A stretch of DNA of 64,000 nt from positions 124,001 to 188,000 of the forward strand of contig NZ_JACHEH010000003.1 in NCBI RefSeq assembly GCF_014201415.1. Reading direction: 5' to 3'. The position numbers were made by a program, and so were the translations under genes. Positions 29,017 through 38,318 of the stretch are shown one piece after another. Below the pieces are notes generated by a model. It was not told where the DNA came from. It searched no databases and saw nothing but the letters and a program-made list of their open reading frames with translations. Every line of letters begins with the position of its first letter. The stretch's first letter is position 1. Source of the DNA: Chelatococcus composti. Its GTDB lineage: Bacteria > Pseudomonadota > Alphaproteobacteria > Rhizobiales > Beijerinckiaceae.

Positions 29017-29427
29017 ATGACCGGGCGGGCGCGAGCTGCCTTCGGGGCGAAATGCTGTCGATTGCGCCAGTTTGCGGTCTACATCCTGCTGTTTGCCATC
29101 GGCGCCCTGGTTCTGCAGGTCCCGGTACATGCCGGCCCCGGCGGACACGCCATCCACCAGCAACAGGCCGCCGGCACGGCAAGCCACTGCGCCAATCATC
29201 ACATGGCGGACGACCATGGCGCCGATCAATCGGCAGGCTGCGCGAATGCGGACGGCAGCCCAAATCTTGCGGATTGCTGCCAGACCTGTCTGGCCGCCGC
29301 GGTTCTCGTCGCGCCGCCGACGGTCGGCCCGCCCGTGAGCGGTGAGGTTTTCACGGTTGTGCGCCCCGATCCGCACGACCGATCACCGGAAGGCATCCTG
29401 AAGCCGCCACGTCTCATCGCTGCGTGA
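29017..29427 (+). CDS. Small secreted/membrane Cys-His protein at end of copper island
   Basis: The 136-residue protein has a hydrophobic N-terminal segment (QFAVYILLFAIGALVLQVPVHA) and a mature part with HCANHHMADDH and LADCCQTCLAA, followed by a Pro-rich tail. This resembles the DUF2946-like small proteins found in copper operons, though the family call is uncertain. GGAAGG near 29000 supports the ATG at 29017. It is the last gene of the copper run, and its stop touches the methyltransferase remnant at 29424, marking a junction. Confidence 0.55.
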   Translation: MTGRARAAFGAKCCRLRQFAVYILLFAIGALVLQVPVHAGPGGHAIHQQQAAGTASHCANHHMADDHGADQSAGCANADGSPNLADCCQTCLAAAVLVAPPTVGPPVSGEVFTVVRPDPHDRSPEGILKPPRLIAA

Positions 29428-29765
29428 TGCGCAGGGATCGCCGCGAGAACGAGAGATGTCTCCGGCCGCTCCGGCGCATCGCGCCCCTGCTGTGGCTGCG
29501 CGCGGGCGCCCGTGGCCGGCGCATCGACACGCTGCCCGAACAGGGCTGGGCGGTGGCCGATACCTATGGCCTGCTCACCGATCTCGACCGCGCGGCCGAA
29601 TTCTGTGCCGCGGTCGAGGGGACGCAAGGGTTGAAGATCGCCTATGTCGTCACCGATGACGACCGGCGCTTTCAATCCGTGGCGCGGCGCCTGCCGGCGG
29701 AAGTCGAGCCGATCCGGCTCTACGAGGCCTATCTTTCCAATTTCCGCTTTTCGATGGGGCGCTGA
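29424..29765 (+). pseudogene. 3' remnant of a DNA methyltransferase (type III Mod-like)
   Basis: About 110 codons of the C-terminal end of a Mod-type adenine methyltransferase remain: RRIAPLLWLRAGARGRRID, VADTYGLLTDLDRAAEF, KIAYVVTDDDRRFQSVARRL and LYEAYLSNFRFSMGR. This tail normally precedes a res gene by a few bases, as here (3 bases to 29769). The catalytic domain (DPPY and FxGxG motifs) is absent, since the frame starts at the last copper-island gene. The copper island therefore appears to have replaced the 5' part of mod. The adjoining Res protein would lack its modification partner. Confidence 0.7.
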
Positions 29766-29768
29766 GGC

Positions 29769-32354
29769 ATGAAGTTCACGCTCAAGGATTACCAGGAAGA
29801 CGCTGTCCGCGATGTGCTGGAAAACCTCAAGGACGCGGCGATGTTCTGGCGCGAACGGGGGCGCAAGACCGCCTTTTCGCTGACCGCGACCACCGGCGCC
29901 GGCAAGACCGTGATGGCCGCGGCCGTGTTCGAGGCGCTGTTTCACGGCGACGACAATTTCGATTTCGAGGCCGACCCCGGCGCCGTGGTGATCTGGTTCA
30001 GCGACGACCCCTCGCTGAATGCGCAGTCCCATTTCCGCCTGCGCGAGGCCTCCGACCGGCTGAACCTGTCGGACCTGGTGATCGTCCAGAACACCTTTCA
30101 GCGCGAGAAGCTGGAGCCGGGGAAGGTCTATTTCCTCAACACCCAGAAGCTGAGCAAGACGAGCCTTCTGGTGCGCGGGCATGACCCCGACGATGCCGGG
30201 GTAGAGACCGAAGGCGGCGTGCCCCTGATGCCGGATGCGCGGGCCTTCACGATCTGGGACACGATCCAGAACACCATCGAAGACCCTGATCTGACGCTCT
30301 ACCTCGTTCTTGACGAGGCGCATCGAGGCATGCGCGGCGCGAATGGCGGCGAGAAACCGACCATCGTCAGGCGCCTGATCAACGGCTCGGGCTCGGTGCC
30401 CGGCATCCCCGTGGTGCTGGGGATTTCGGCGACGGTCGAGCGGTTCAACGCGGCCATGGCCGACATGACCGACCGCGCGACCCTTCCCAACGTGGTGGTG
30501 GATTCGGCCAAGGTGCAGGCATCGGGCCTGTTGAAGGATACGATCATCCTCGACGTGCCAAACGAGGTCGGCCAGTTCGACACGGTGCTGGTGCGGCGCG
30601 GAACTGACAAGTTGAAGGAGATCACGGCTGCCTGGGAGGCCTATGCGGCGGAACAGGGCGATGCCGATCCTGTCGTGCCGCTCATGGTTCTCCAGGTGCC
30701 GAATACGCCCGACCCCGACGAGATCGGGCGCGCGCTCGATACGATCTACGAACACTGGTCGGATCTGCCCGACGATGCCGTGGCGCATGTGTTCGGCGAC
30801 CACACCACCCAGACCTTTGGCCGCCATTCCATTCCCTACATCTCGCCGGAACGCGTGCAGGAATCCACCTGGGTGCGGGTGCTGATCGCCAAGGATGCGA
30901 TCAGCACGGGCTGGGATTGCCCACGGGCAGAGGTGATGGTGTCGTTCCGCCCGGCGCGCGACAGGACGCATATTACCCAGCTGCTCGGCCGGATGGTCCG
31001 GACACCCCTTGCGCGGCGCATCGCGGGCAACGAAAGGCTCAATGCCGTCGACTGCATGTTGCCGCTCTTCGACAAGAAGTCGGTGACAGAAGTCGCCAAG
31101 GCGCTCATGTCGGGCGGCGACGGGGGCGAGGAGCTGCCCGGCCGCCGCGTGCTCGTCAATCCCGAAGAGTTGAAACCGAATCCGGCCATCCCCAAGGAAG
31201 TCTGGGACAAGCTGACCTCGCTTCCCTCGCAGGCCTTGCCGAAGAAACACGCCAAGCCGGTCAAGCGCCTCACCGCCCTGGCGCACGAATTGGCAGCGGA
31301 TGGGCTTTTGCCCGGCGCCGGCAAGAAGGCTCACGCCGAGATGCACAAGGTGCTGAATGCCGCTAGGGAGCGCTACAAGGAAGAGATCGCGAAAGCGCGC
31401 AAGGCCGTGCTTACGGTCGAGGGCATCGCCGTTGGTGTCGATCTTGATGCCGGCGAAATGTCCTTCGACGATTTCATCGAGGCCGCTGACTTCGCCGTCA
31501 TTGATGACGCATTCCGTCGGGCAGGACGTGTACTCAGCCCGGATCTTGCGACGACATATTGTGAGGCCCTGGCGAAATCCGAGGGTGATCCGGCCGACTT
31601 GGAAGCGGCACTGATCGAGGCACGTGTCACCATCGCGGCCATCGGAATGGTGCCGGGAGTGAAGACCTATCTCGAAGACGAGGCCGAAAAACTGGCCAAC
31701 GACTGGCTGACCAGATTCCGGGTCGAAATCAGGGGACTTTCCGATGAGCGACAGGAAGTCTATCGCCAGCTTAGGGAAATGAGCGCTCATCCGCTGGACG
31801 TCGATCTGGCCGAACCGAAGTCCTGGATGCAACCCACGACCATTCGAGAGGCCGACGGGACCGAAACACCTCTACCACGATACGAACGCCACCTGATGTG
31901 CGCGACTGACGGGCTGTTTCCGGAAGACTTCAATTCCTGGGAAGCCGACGTGATCAAGGCAGAACTGAAACGACCGGATGTCGTTGGGTGGTACCGCAAC
32001 CCATCTCGTGCCAGTCAGGATTCACTGGGCGTCACATACGAGAACGACGGAGAAATCAAGATCGTTCGGCCAGACTTCATCATTTTTGCGCGTCTGCCGG
32101 ACGGGTCAATTGCGGCGGACATTGTCGATCCTCACGGAACGCAGTTCGGCGATGCCATTCCCAAGCTGAGAGGACTGGCGGCCTACGCGGAAAAGCACGG
32201 TCACGTTTTCCGCCGGATCGACGCGATCGCCAAGGTCGGCGAGCAATATCGCGTTTTGGATATCAAGGAACCCTCTGTCCGCGCCGCGATCGAGTCGGCG
32301 ATATCAATCAAGAACCTTTATGACAGTACCCTTGCCCAAGACTATCACTTGTGA
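29769..32354 (+). CDS. Type III restriction Res-like SF2 helicase/nuclease, orphaned
   Basis: The 861-residue protein begins MKFTLKDYQEDAVRDVL, typical of Res. It has a Walker A loop TTGAGKT (41-47), a DEAH box LDEAHRG (about 182), an SF2 motif III GISATVERF, and motif VI GRMVRTPLARR. Residues beyond about 650 hold PDFIIFARLPDGSIAADIVD, with D and a later E/K region suggesting a nuclease-like C-terminal domain. It is an ATP-dependent translocating restriction subunit that should work with Mod. Because mod is reduced to a stump, it may be inactive or have another role. It ends 272 bases before the tRNA-Ser gene. Confidence 0.82.
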   Translation: MKFTLKDYQEDAVRDVLENLKDAAMFWRERGRKTAFSLTATTGAGKTVMAAAVFEALFHGDDNFDFEADPGAVVIWFSDDPSLNAQSHFRLREASDRLNLSDLVIVQNTFQREKLEPGKVYFLNTQKLSKTSLLVRGHDPDDAGVETEGGVPLMPDARAFTIWDTIQNTIEDPDLTLYLVLDEAHRGMRGANGGEKPTIVRRLINGSGSVPGIPVVLGISATVERFNAAMADMTDRATLPNVVVDSAKVQASGLLKDTIILDVPNEVGQFDTVLVRRGTDKLKEITAAWEAYAAEQGDADPVVPLMVLQVPNTPDPDEIGRALDTIYEHWSDLPDDAVAHVFGDHTTQTFGRHSIPYISPERVQESTWVRVLIAKDAISTGWDCPRAEVMVSFRPARDRTHITQLLGRMVRTPLARRIAGNERLNAVDCMLPLFDKKSVTEVAKALMSGGDGGEELPGRRVLVNPEELKPNPAIPKEVWDKLTSLPSQALPKKHAKPVKRLTALAHELAADGLLPGAGKKAHAEMHKVLNAARERYKEEIAKARKAVLTVEGIAVGVDLDAGEMSFDDFIEAADFAVIDDAFRRAGRVLSPDLATTYCEALAKSEGDPADLEAALIEARVTIAAIGMVPGVKTYLEDEAEKLANDWLTRFRVEIRGLSDERQEVYRQLREMSAHPLDVDLAEPKSWMQPTTIREADGTETPLPRYERHLMCATDGLFPEDFNSWEADVIKAELKRPDVVGWYRNPSRASQDSLGVTYENDGEIKIVRPDFIIFARLPDGSIAADIVDPHGTQFGDAIPKLRGLAAYAEKHGHVFRRIDAIAKVGEQYRVLDIKEPSVRAAIESAISIKNLYDSTLAQDYHL

Positions 32355-32459
32355 ACTGCGAAGATTCGAGGCGGGTTCCGGTCGCCCGTGCGGACGGATT
32401 CCGCAAACGCGTCGCGAAGTTGCCCCAAAAGTTCCTTTTGCAATCAACCAATTACGCCT

Positions 32460-32483
32460 GTTAACCGCAATGACGCGGTTAAC
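32460..32483. repeat. Perfect 9-bp inverted repeat at the right direct-repeat edge
   Basis: GTTAACCGC and GCGGTTAAC flank the six-base spacer AATGAC. The right arm ends in AAC at the first bases of the direct repeat (AACAGGTCCGG). The left copy at 20461 lacks this dyad. It may be a recombinase site or a leftward terminator of the tRNA transcript. Confidence 0.5.
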
Positions 32484-32635
32484 AGGTCCGGAGAATACGG
32501 GGCACAAGAGAACGAATTCGCATGCTCGCGCCCGAAGGCGGTGAACAGCCCCTCCCGCATAACCCTCGAAAACAACGCAAAAATTCGGCCGCAGCCGGAT
32601 CGGGAGAACGATTTCGCGGGGGCAGGTGGCGGAGA
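32481..32635. repeat. Right copy of ~155-bp direct repeat, next to tRNA-Ser 3' end
   Basis: This partner of 20461-20616 runs from AACAGGTCCGG to the GTGGCGGAG at the tRNA 3' end. Identity is highest in the last 80 bases (32556-32635). Together the copies bracket a 12-kb accessory block holding the copper island and the orphan Res gene, and they look like att sites of a tRNA-targeted integration. No integrase gene was found inside the block. Confidence 0.75.
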
Positions 32636-32716
32636 GAGAGGGATTCGAACCCTCGATACGGTTTCCCGTATACACGCGTTCCAGGCGTGCGCCTTCAACC
32701 ACTCGGCCACCTCTCC
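32627..32716 (-). tRNA. tRNA-Ser (anticodon GGA)
   Basis: The minus strand folds as a class II tRNA. The 5' acceptor GGAGAGG pairs with TCTCTCC, the D-arm region is GCCGAGTGGTTGAAGGC, and the anticodon loop CTGGAAC reads UCC with anticodon GGA. A long variable arm (TATACGGGAAACCGTA) and a T arm GAGGGTTCGAATCCCTC follow, with discriminator G at 32630 and an encoded CCA at 32629-32627. Its 3' end is the likely integration target of the block to its left. Confidence 0.95.
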
Positions 32717-32970
32717 GGGCCCGCTGTGTCCGCCGGCGGGCGGGCGGACACGTTCGGTTCGGCCGGGTTATATAGCCCGTCGGGCGGCGAGTGCAAGGCG
32801 TTCCGGCGGCAATTCACCGATCCCTTCGATTTGATTGCACGCAGCGGCGCGCCCGTGGATAGATGGAGGCAGGCGGGCGGTCCCGACCGGCCTGGCCGGT
32901 CTGTCGCCGGCCTCCCGCAAGGCGCGGTGACGCGCCGCGGCGGCCTTGTTCACGTGTTCACGGGTGGAAG

Positions 32971-33291
32971 ATGCGGTTTGTCCTGCGGGTTATCGGCTTT
33001 CTGGTGATCGTCGCCGGCTTCGTGTCATTCGTCATCGACAGCACGCGCGGCATTGCCAACGGGCATTTCGATTTCACGCCGCTCGGGGCGACGCTCTTCG
33101 CGCTGTTGCCGCAGAGCTTCCCGCTCATCGAGCCGGCGGTGGCGCGCCATATCCATCCCTTCCTGTGGGATCCGGTGCTGCTCACGCTTTTCACGGCACC
33201 CACCTGGGTTGTGGCGCTCGTCATCGGCGTCCTCGCCATGTGGATCGGCCGGCGCAAGCCGGAGCCCATCGGCTTTGCGACCGACCGCTGA
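32971..33291 (+). CDS. Small inner-membrane protein (106 aa), unknown
   Basis: ATG 32971, with GTGGAAG before it, gives 106 residues. Two hydrophobic helices (VIGFLVIVAGFVSFVI near the N-terminus and PTWVVALVIGVLAMWIG near the C-terminus) have a polar loop between them. Proteins of this type sit in many alphaproteobacterial genomes and carry no assigned function. It is the first chromosomal gene to the right of the tRNA, 94 bases before msrA on the same strand. Translation from upstream starts would add an Arg-rich leader and is unlikely. Confidence 0.65.
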   Translation: MRFVLRVIGFLVIVAGFVSFVIDSTRGIANGHFDFTPLGATLFALLPQSFPLIEPAVARHIHPFLWDPVLLTLFTAPTWVVALVIGVLAMWIGRRKPEPIGFATDR

Positions 33292-33384
33292 GGCCCGTCA
33301 CGAAAGGTTGAGGGCCTGCGGCCTCGTGACGGTGCCGGCGCATTCCTACATGATGCGGTGCCTGTTTCGCGAGGGAGATGCCGC

Positions 33385-34038
33385 ATGTTCGGTTTCACGA
33401 AGCGCCTGACCATGCCGGCGCCGGGCGAGGCCCTGCCGGGGCGCGCGACGCCGCTGCCGACGGCCGAGCGCCATTTCGTCAGCGGGCGGCCGCTGAAGGG
33501 CCCGTTTCCGCCGGGCACCGAGCAGGTGCTGTTCGGTCTCGGCTGCTTCTGGGGCGCGGAGCGGGCCTTCTGGACGCTGCCGGGCGTGTACGTGACGGCA
33601 GTCGGTTATGCCGGCGGCGAGACGCCGAACCCGACCTATGAGGAGGTGTGCAGCGGCCTGACGGGCCACAACGAGGTGGTGCTCGTCGTCTACGACCCGG
33701 CCGCCATCTCCTTCGAGAGCCTGCTCAAGGTCTTCTGGGAGAGCCACGACCCCACCCAGGGCATGCGCCAGGGCAATGACATCGGCACGCAGTATCGCTC
33801 CGGCATCTATGTGACGAGCGAGGCCCAGAAGGCGGCTGCGCTCGCCTCGCGCGAGGCCTATGGCAAGGCGCTTGCCGCCCGCGGCTACGGCCCCATCACC
33901 ACCGAGATCCTCGACGCGCCGCCCTTCTACTACGCCGAGGATTACCACCAGCAGTATCTCGCCAAGAATCCGGGCGGCTATTGTGGTCTGGGTGGCACCG
34001 GCGTGTCCTGCCCGACGGGGCTTGCTGTCGGCGCATAA
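33385..34038 (+). CDS. msrA: Peptide methionine-(S)-sulfoxide reductase
   Basis: The 217-residue protein carries the MsrA catalytic motif GCFWGAE with Cys54, then [29 protein letters not shown] and EDYHQQYL. Two C-terminal cysteines ([14 protein letters not shown], about 203 and 210) could act as resolving residues. It reduces methionine-S-sulfoxide in proteins using thioredoxin and repairs oxidised proteins. ATG 33385 (MFGFTKRL) is preferred over upstream starts because the family often has this kind of N-terminus. No signal peptide is seen, so it is cytoplasmic. Confidence 0.94.
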   Translation: MFGFTKRLTMPAPGEALPGRATPLPTAERHFVSGRPLKGPFPPGTEQVLFGLGCFWGAERAFWTLPGVYVTAVGYAGGETPNPTYEEVCSGLTGHNEVVLVVYDPAAISFESLLKVFWESHDPTQGMRQGNDIGTQYRSGIYVTSEAQKAAALASREAYGKALAARGYGPITTEILDAPPFYYAEDYHQQYLAKNPGGYCGLGGTGVSCPTGLAVGA

Positions 34039-34152
34039 GACGGAACCGTACGCAGTATTCGTATTTTAACGGATTGTTGAGCCCATGGGCGCCTGCGGTA
34101 AGGTGCTGCCGGCGCGGCGGGCGACGGCCGCGCCGGGCAGCAGCGGGGGGAC

Positions 34153-34902
34153 ATGGTCTCGGATTTCGTTCTTCTTGCGCTCGTCGGCTTCTGCGCCCAG
34201 CTGGTCGACGGAGCGCTCGGCATGGCTTTCGGTCTCATCTCGACATCGGCGCTGCTGGCCCTGGGCCTGCCGCCGGCCCATGCGAGCGCGGCGGCACATA
34301 CCGCGGAGCTGGCGACCACGGCCGTCTCCGGCATGTCGCACCTGGCGCACGGCAATGTCGACCGGCGCCTGCTCGTACGGCTTGCGCTCGCGGGGGCGGC
34401 GGGTGGCAGCCTCGGCGCCTTCGTCCTGTCCAACGTGGATGGCAGCGCCATCCGGCCCTTCGTCGCCGCCTATCTTCTCGTCATGGGCGGGCTCATCCTG
34501 CTGCGCGTCGCGCGCTCGGCGCGGGGCACTGACGTGTCGCCTGCGGGTGCTGCGCCGCTTGGCCTGGTCGGCGGCTTCCTTGACGCCATCGGCGGCGGCG
34601 GATGGGGGCCGATGGTCACCTCGACGCTGATCGGCTCCGGCCATGCGCCGCGCAAGGTCATCGGCTCCGTCAACACCTCGGAGTTCTTCGTCACGGGGGC
34701 CGTTTCGGCGACGTTCTTCGGCCAGCTCGGCGGCGCGCACCTCTGGAGCGTGGCCGGCCTCATCGCCGGCGGCGTGCTGGCGGCGCCGCTGGCAGGCTAT
34801 CTCGTCAAGCGCGTCCGGCCGGAGCCGCTGATGGTCGCGGTCGGGATCATCATCTCGCTGCTGGCGCTGCGGGAACTGGCCGCTGCCTTTTCGATCTTCT
34901 GA
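34153..34902 (+). CDS. TauE/SafE family sulfite exporter/permease
   Basis: The 249-residue protein has about eight hydrophobic segments and TauE/SafE family features: an N-terminal GFCAQLVDGALGMAFGLI and a second-half VGGFLDAIGGGGWGPMVTSTL, the two conserved loops of the inverted repeat. Members export small anions such as sulfite, sulfoacetate or sulfolactate; the substrate here is unknown. ATG 34153 follows a G-rich Shine-Dalgarno (AGCGGGGGG). It is convergent with mepA, with four bases between stops, so it is a monocistronic unit after msrA. Confidence 0.88.
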   Translation: MVSDFVLLALVGFCAQLVDGALGMAFGLISTSALLALGLPPAHASAAAHTAELATTAVSGMSHLAHGNVDRRLLVRLALAGAAGGSLGAFVLSNVDGSAIRPFVAAYLLVMGGLILLRVARSARGTDVSPAGAAPLGLVGGFLDAIGGGGWGPMVTSTLIGSGHAPRKVIGSVNTSEFFVTGAVSATFFGQLGGAHLWSVAGLIAGGVLAAPLAGYLVKRVRPEPLMVAVGIIISLLALRELAAAFSIF

Positions 34903-34905
34903 GCC

Positions 34906-35832
34906 TCATCGCGCCACCAGGACCGTGCGGCAGGCGGCCGGCAGGTCGTCCAGCGTCAGCGGCGGGGCGGGAGGCGTCGGCTTCGGGTTGCGGGCCTCGT
35001 CGGAGAACCACCAGTCGAGCTCCTTGCCGCAGCCGTCGCCCTTCGGCGGCGGCGTCTGCGGGCGACAGTCCTTCTCGCCGCGCGGACAGGCGAGGCGGAT
35101 GTGGAAGTGGTAGTTGTGGCCGTAGGTCGGCCTGACACGGGAGAGCCAGGCCCGGTCCTGCCCCGCCTCCCGGCAGAGGGCCTTCTTGATGGCGGGGTTG
35201 ACGAAGACGCGTTCCACCGCCGGCTCCTTCGCCACGGCGCGGATGAGCGCCGTGTGCGCCTTTGTCCAGACGGCGGGGTCGATGTCGTTCCAGTCGCGGG
35301 CGACGACATTGGTGGCGGGGATCTCCTCCCTCTCGGCGAGGGAGAGGCGGCGCGACGGCATCGGCGTCAGCCACACGTCGGCATCGAGGCCGATCTGGTG
35401 GGAGGCGTGCCCGGTCAGCATCGGCCCGCCGCGCGGCTGCGAGATGTCGCCGACGAGCAGGCCCGGCCAGCCGTTGATCTGCGGCACGCGGGACGCGAAA
35501 TGCTCGAGGAAGGCAATGAGCGCCGGATGGCCCCAGTTGCGGTTGCGCGAGGTGCGCATCACCTGCCAGGTCTCGCCGTCGATGGGCAGCGCCCGAGCCC
35601 CGGCCAGGCAGCCGCGCGAATAGAAGCCGATGGCACGGGCGGGCAACGGGGCTGGGGTCGTCTGCGTGCCGAAGAAGCGCTTGGCGGCGTTCTGCGGCAG
35701 GGACTTCAGGGCGGCTGCGCGGCGCGCCGCCTCCTCGCGGGCATTCTCCTGCGCCCGGGCGGACGCAAGGGGCGCGGCTGCCAGCGCGAGGGCGGAAAGG
35801 AGAAGCAGCAACGGCAGGCGGGCAGGGCGCAT
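34906..35832 (-). CDS. mepA: Penicillin-insensitive murein endopeptidase
   Basis: The 308-residue secreted protein has a signal peptide (LPLLLLLSALALAAAPLASA) and the M74 zinc peptidase motifs: GHASHQIGLDADVWL with its His, His and Asp, and YGHNYHFHIRLACP with the third histidine. It cuts D-Ala-meso-DAP cross-links in peptidoglycan from the periplasm. The last part contains several Cys (CPRGEKDCRP, GCGKELDW) that may form disulfides, as in MepA. It is transcribed toward tauE, with only three bases between the two stops. Confidence 0.92.
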   Translation of the reverse strand: MRPARLPLLLLLSALALAAAPLASARAQENAREEAARRAAALKSLPQNAAKRFFGTQTTPAPLPARAIGFYSRGCLAGARALPIDGETWQVMRTSRNRNWGHPALIAFLEHFASRVPQINGWPGLLVGDISQPRGGPMLTGHASHQIGLDADVWLTPMPSRRLSLAEREEIPATNVVARDWNDIDPAVWTKAHTALIRAVAKEPAVERVFVNPAIKKALCREAGQDRAWLSRVRPTYGHNYHFHIRLACPRGEKDCRPQTPPPKGDGCGKELDWWFSDEARNPKPTPPAPPLTLDDLPAACRTVLVAR

Positions 35833-35944
35833 GGGTCACGTCCCGGTTGCGAATCAGCACGATCCAGTATGACCAGAAAAGCCCGGAATGCGGCGGCCAT
35901 GCGCCGCGGCCCGGGCTGACGCCGACGGAAGGAAGGATGCTGCC

Positions 35945-37039
35945 ATGGCTTGGTCGCCGCAACAGGACGACGCGCTCGCCGCCGTCGCCGCCTGGCTGCG
36001 CCGCAGGGACACCCAGGTCTTCCGCCTGTTCGGCTATGCCGGCACGGGCAAGACGACGCTGGCCCGCCACCTGGCCGAGGGCGTGGACGGGGACGTGATC
36101 TTCGGCGCCTTCACGGGCAAGGCAGCCTCTGTGCTGCGGGCCAAGGGCTGCCCCGGCGCCGCGACCCTGCACAGTCTCATCTACCGCGCACGAGAGAGCG
36201 AGGGCGAAAGCCCGACCTTCGTCCTCAACCGGGAAAGCCCCGCGGCGAAGGCCGCGCTCATCGTCATCGACGAGTGCTCGATGGTGGACGAGGAACTCGG
36301 CCGGGATCTTCTGTCCTTCGGCACGCCGGTGCTGGTGCTGGGGGACCCGGCGCAGCTGCCGCCTGTCAAGGGCGGGGGCTTCTTCACCGACGCAGAGCCC
36401 GACGTGATGCTGACGGAGGTGCACCGGCAGGCGCGCGACAACCCCATCATCCGCATGTCGATGGCCGTGCGCGAGGGCGAGAGTCTGCCGCACGGCACCT
36501 ATGGCGAGAGCCGCATCATCGGCAAGCGCGACATCGATGCCGAGACCGTCATGCGCGCCGACCAGGTACTCGTCGGCCTCAACCGCACGCGCCGGGCCTA
36601 CAACAATCGCATCCGCAACCTCATGGGGTTCCGGGACGCGATGCCGGCGGCTGGCGAGAAACTGGTCTGCCTGCGCAACAACAAGCAGAAGGGCCTGCTC
36701 AACGGCGGCACCTGGCTCGTCAAGGAATTTGCCACCTCGCGTTCGAAAAAGAAGGTGGTGACGATGCGCGTGCAGTCCGAGGAGGACGCGCGCCACGTCG
36801 TCAAGGTCTCGGTGCCGCAGGAGTTCTTCGACGGGCGGGAGGAGGAGCTGACGCCGCAGATGCGGCGCGAGTTCGACGAGTTCACCTACGGCTATGCGCT
36901 CACCGTCCACAAGGCGCAGGGCTCCCAGTGGGAAGAGGTCGTGCTCTTCGACGAATCCTTCGCCTTCCGCGAACATCGCAGCCGCTGGCTCTACACCGGC
37001 ATCACCCGTGCGGCCAAACGCCTGACCCTGGTGATGTGA
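35945..37039 (+). CDS. RecD/TraI-like SF1 helicase (AAA, UvrD_C_2)
   Basis: ATG 35945 gives 364 residues starting MAWSPQQDDALAAVAAWL. Motifs run in order: Walker A FGYAGTGKTT (about 29-38), Walker B LIVIDECSMVD (about 102), a Q-motif-like LGDPAQLPPVKGGG, and C-terminal VHKAQGSQWEEVVLFDES and LYTGITRAAKRL. This is the compact RecD-like or phage Dda-like helicase found on many alphaproteobacterial chromosomes. It is an ATP-dependent 5'-3' DNA helicase by family; its pathway is not known. GGAAGGATGCTGCC precedes the start. It is divergent from mepA. Confidence 0.85.
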   Translation: MAWSPQQDDALAAVAAWLRRRDTQVFRLFGYAGTGKTTLARHLAEGVDGDVIFGAFTGKAASVLRAKGCPGAATLHSLIYRARESEGESPTFVLNRESPAAKAALIVIDECSMVDEELGRDLLSFGTPVLVLGDPAQLPPVKGGGFFTDAEPDVMLTEVHRQARDNPIIRMSMAVREGESLPHGTYGESRIIGKRDIDAETVMRADQVLVGLNRTRRAYNNRIRNLMGFRDAMPAAGEKLVCLRNNKQKGLLNGGTWLVKEFATSRSKKKVVTMRVQSEEDARHVVKVSVPQEFFDGREEELTPQMRREFDEFTYGYALTVHKAQGSQWEEVVLFDESFAFREHRSRWLYTGITRAAKRLTLVM

Positions 37040-37168
37040 GCATTCGCGGCGCCGGTCTCAGCGCCGGCAGGGCGGCGGCATGGACAGGACGGCGCCGGGC
37101 AGGGCAAAAGCAGGATCCGGCGGGCCGCGCACGGCCGCCGACGCAAGCCGAGCAGGGAAGGGGCGAGA

Positions 37169-38293
37169 ATGGACGCGAAGCCGGTCTGGGCCATCGGCCT
37201 GATGACGGGGACCGCCCTCGACGGGCAGATCGACATCGCCGCGGTGCGCACCGATGGCGAGCGCATCGATGCGCTCGGCCCCTGTGAGCTCGCGCCCTAT
37301 CCCGAGGCGGTGCGCGCCCTGCTGCCGCAGGCGGTGGAAGCGGCGCGCGCATGGAACTTCACCGGCCCGGAGCCGGCGATCATGGCCGAGGCGGAGGTGG
37401 CGCTCACCCGCGCGCAGGCCGAGGCGGTGAAGGCCTTCATGGCCCGCCACGGCCTTTCTGCGGCGGAGGTGGCGGCCGTCGGCTTCCATGGCCAGACCGT
37501 GCTGCACCGGGCGCCGCAGCCGGGACGGCTGGGCGACACCCGCCAGCTCGGCGACGGCGCGCTGATGGCGCGCATGCTCGGCGTGCCCGTGGTCTTCGAC
37601 TTCCGCACGGCCGATGTGCGTGCCGGCGGGCAGGGCGCGCCGCTGGCGGCGAGCTATCACGCCGCCCTGCTCAGGCGCGGCGGGCTCGGCCCGGAGGCAG
37701 CCGTGCTCAACCTTGGCGGGGTGGCGAACGTTACCTGGTGGGGCGGCGGTGACGCACTTGTCGCCTTCGACACCGGCCCGGCCAACGGCCCGCTCAACGA
37801 CTGGATGAAGCAGCACGGCGCCGGCGAGATGGACGTGGACGGCGCCGCGGCGCAGCGCGGCCGGGTGGACGAGACGCGGCTCGCGCGGCTTCTCGCGCAT
37901 CCCTATCTTGCTGCACCCTATCCGAAGTCGCTCGACCGCTACGATTTCACGGCCGCGATGGCGGACGGCCTGACGCTGGAGGACGGGGCGGCGACGCTGA
38001 CCGCTTTCACTGCCGCTGCCGTCGGGTGCGGGCTCGATCTGCTGCCGCGGCGACCGGACAGGCTCGTGCTCTGCGGCGGCGGGCGGCGGAACCCGGCTCT
38101 CGTCGCGGCCATCACGGAGCGGGCGCGCGTCGTGACCGTGATGGCGGAAGAGGCAGGATGGCGCGGCGACGCCGTGGAGGCGGAGTGTTTCGCCTTCCTG
38201 GCCGTGCGGCGCCTGCGGGGCCTGCCGATCAGCTTCCCCACGACGACGGGCGTGCCGCAGCCGATGACGGGCGGGCGGGTGGCCGAGCCGTAG
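37169..38293 (+). CDS. anmK: Anhydro-N-acetylmuramic acid kinase
   Basis: The 374-residue protein has the AnmK signatures: [17 protein letters not shown] at the N-terminus, [39 protein letters not shown] and FDTGPAN. It phosphorylates and opens 1,6-anhydro-MurNAc to MurNAc-6-P, a step of peptidoglycan recycling, in the cytosol. The gene lies near mepA, another murein enzyme, though in a separate transcript. ATG 37169 follows GGGGCGAGA. It is convergent with the RND pump gene, whose stop is 26 bases away. Confidence 0.95.
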   Translation: MDAKPVWAIGLMTGTALDGQIDIAAVRTDGERIDALGPCELAPYPEAVRALLPQAVEAARAWNFTGPEPAIMAEAEVALTRAQAEAVKAFMARHGLSAAEVAAVGFHGQTVLHRAPQPGRLGDTRQLGDGALMARMLGVPVVFDFRTADVRAGGQGAPLAASYHAALLRRGGLGPEAAVLNLGGVANVTWWGGGDALVAFDTGPANGPLNDWMKQHGAGEMDVDGAAAQRGRVDETRLARLLAHPYLAAPYPKSLDRYDFTAAMADGLTLEDGAATLTAFTAAAVGCGLDLLPRRPDRLVLCGGGRRNPALVAAITERARVVTVMAEEAGWRGDAVEAECFAFLAVRRLRGLPISFPTTTGVPQPMTGGRVAEP

Positions 38294-38318
38294 GACGCTT
38301 CCCCGGATCGCCCGTCCG

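Noticed and set aside
28868-29020. A 50-codon plus-strand ORF between DUF411 and the last copper-island gene, ending in an ATGA overlap
   Set aside because: Composition is Arg/Ala-rich with no signal, metal motif or hydrophobic helix; the overlap alone is weak evidence in GC-rich DNA. Left as unproven.
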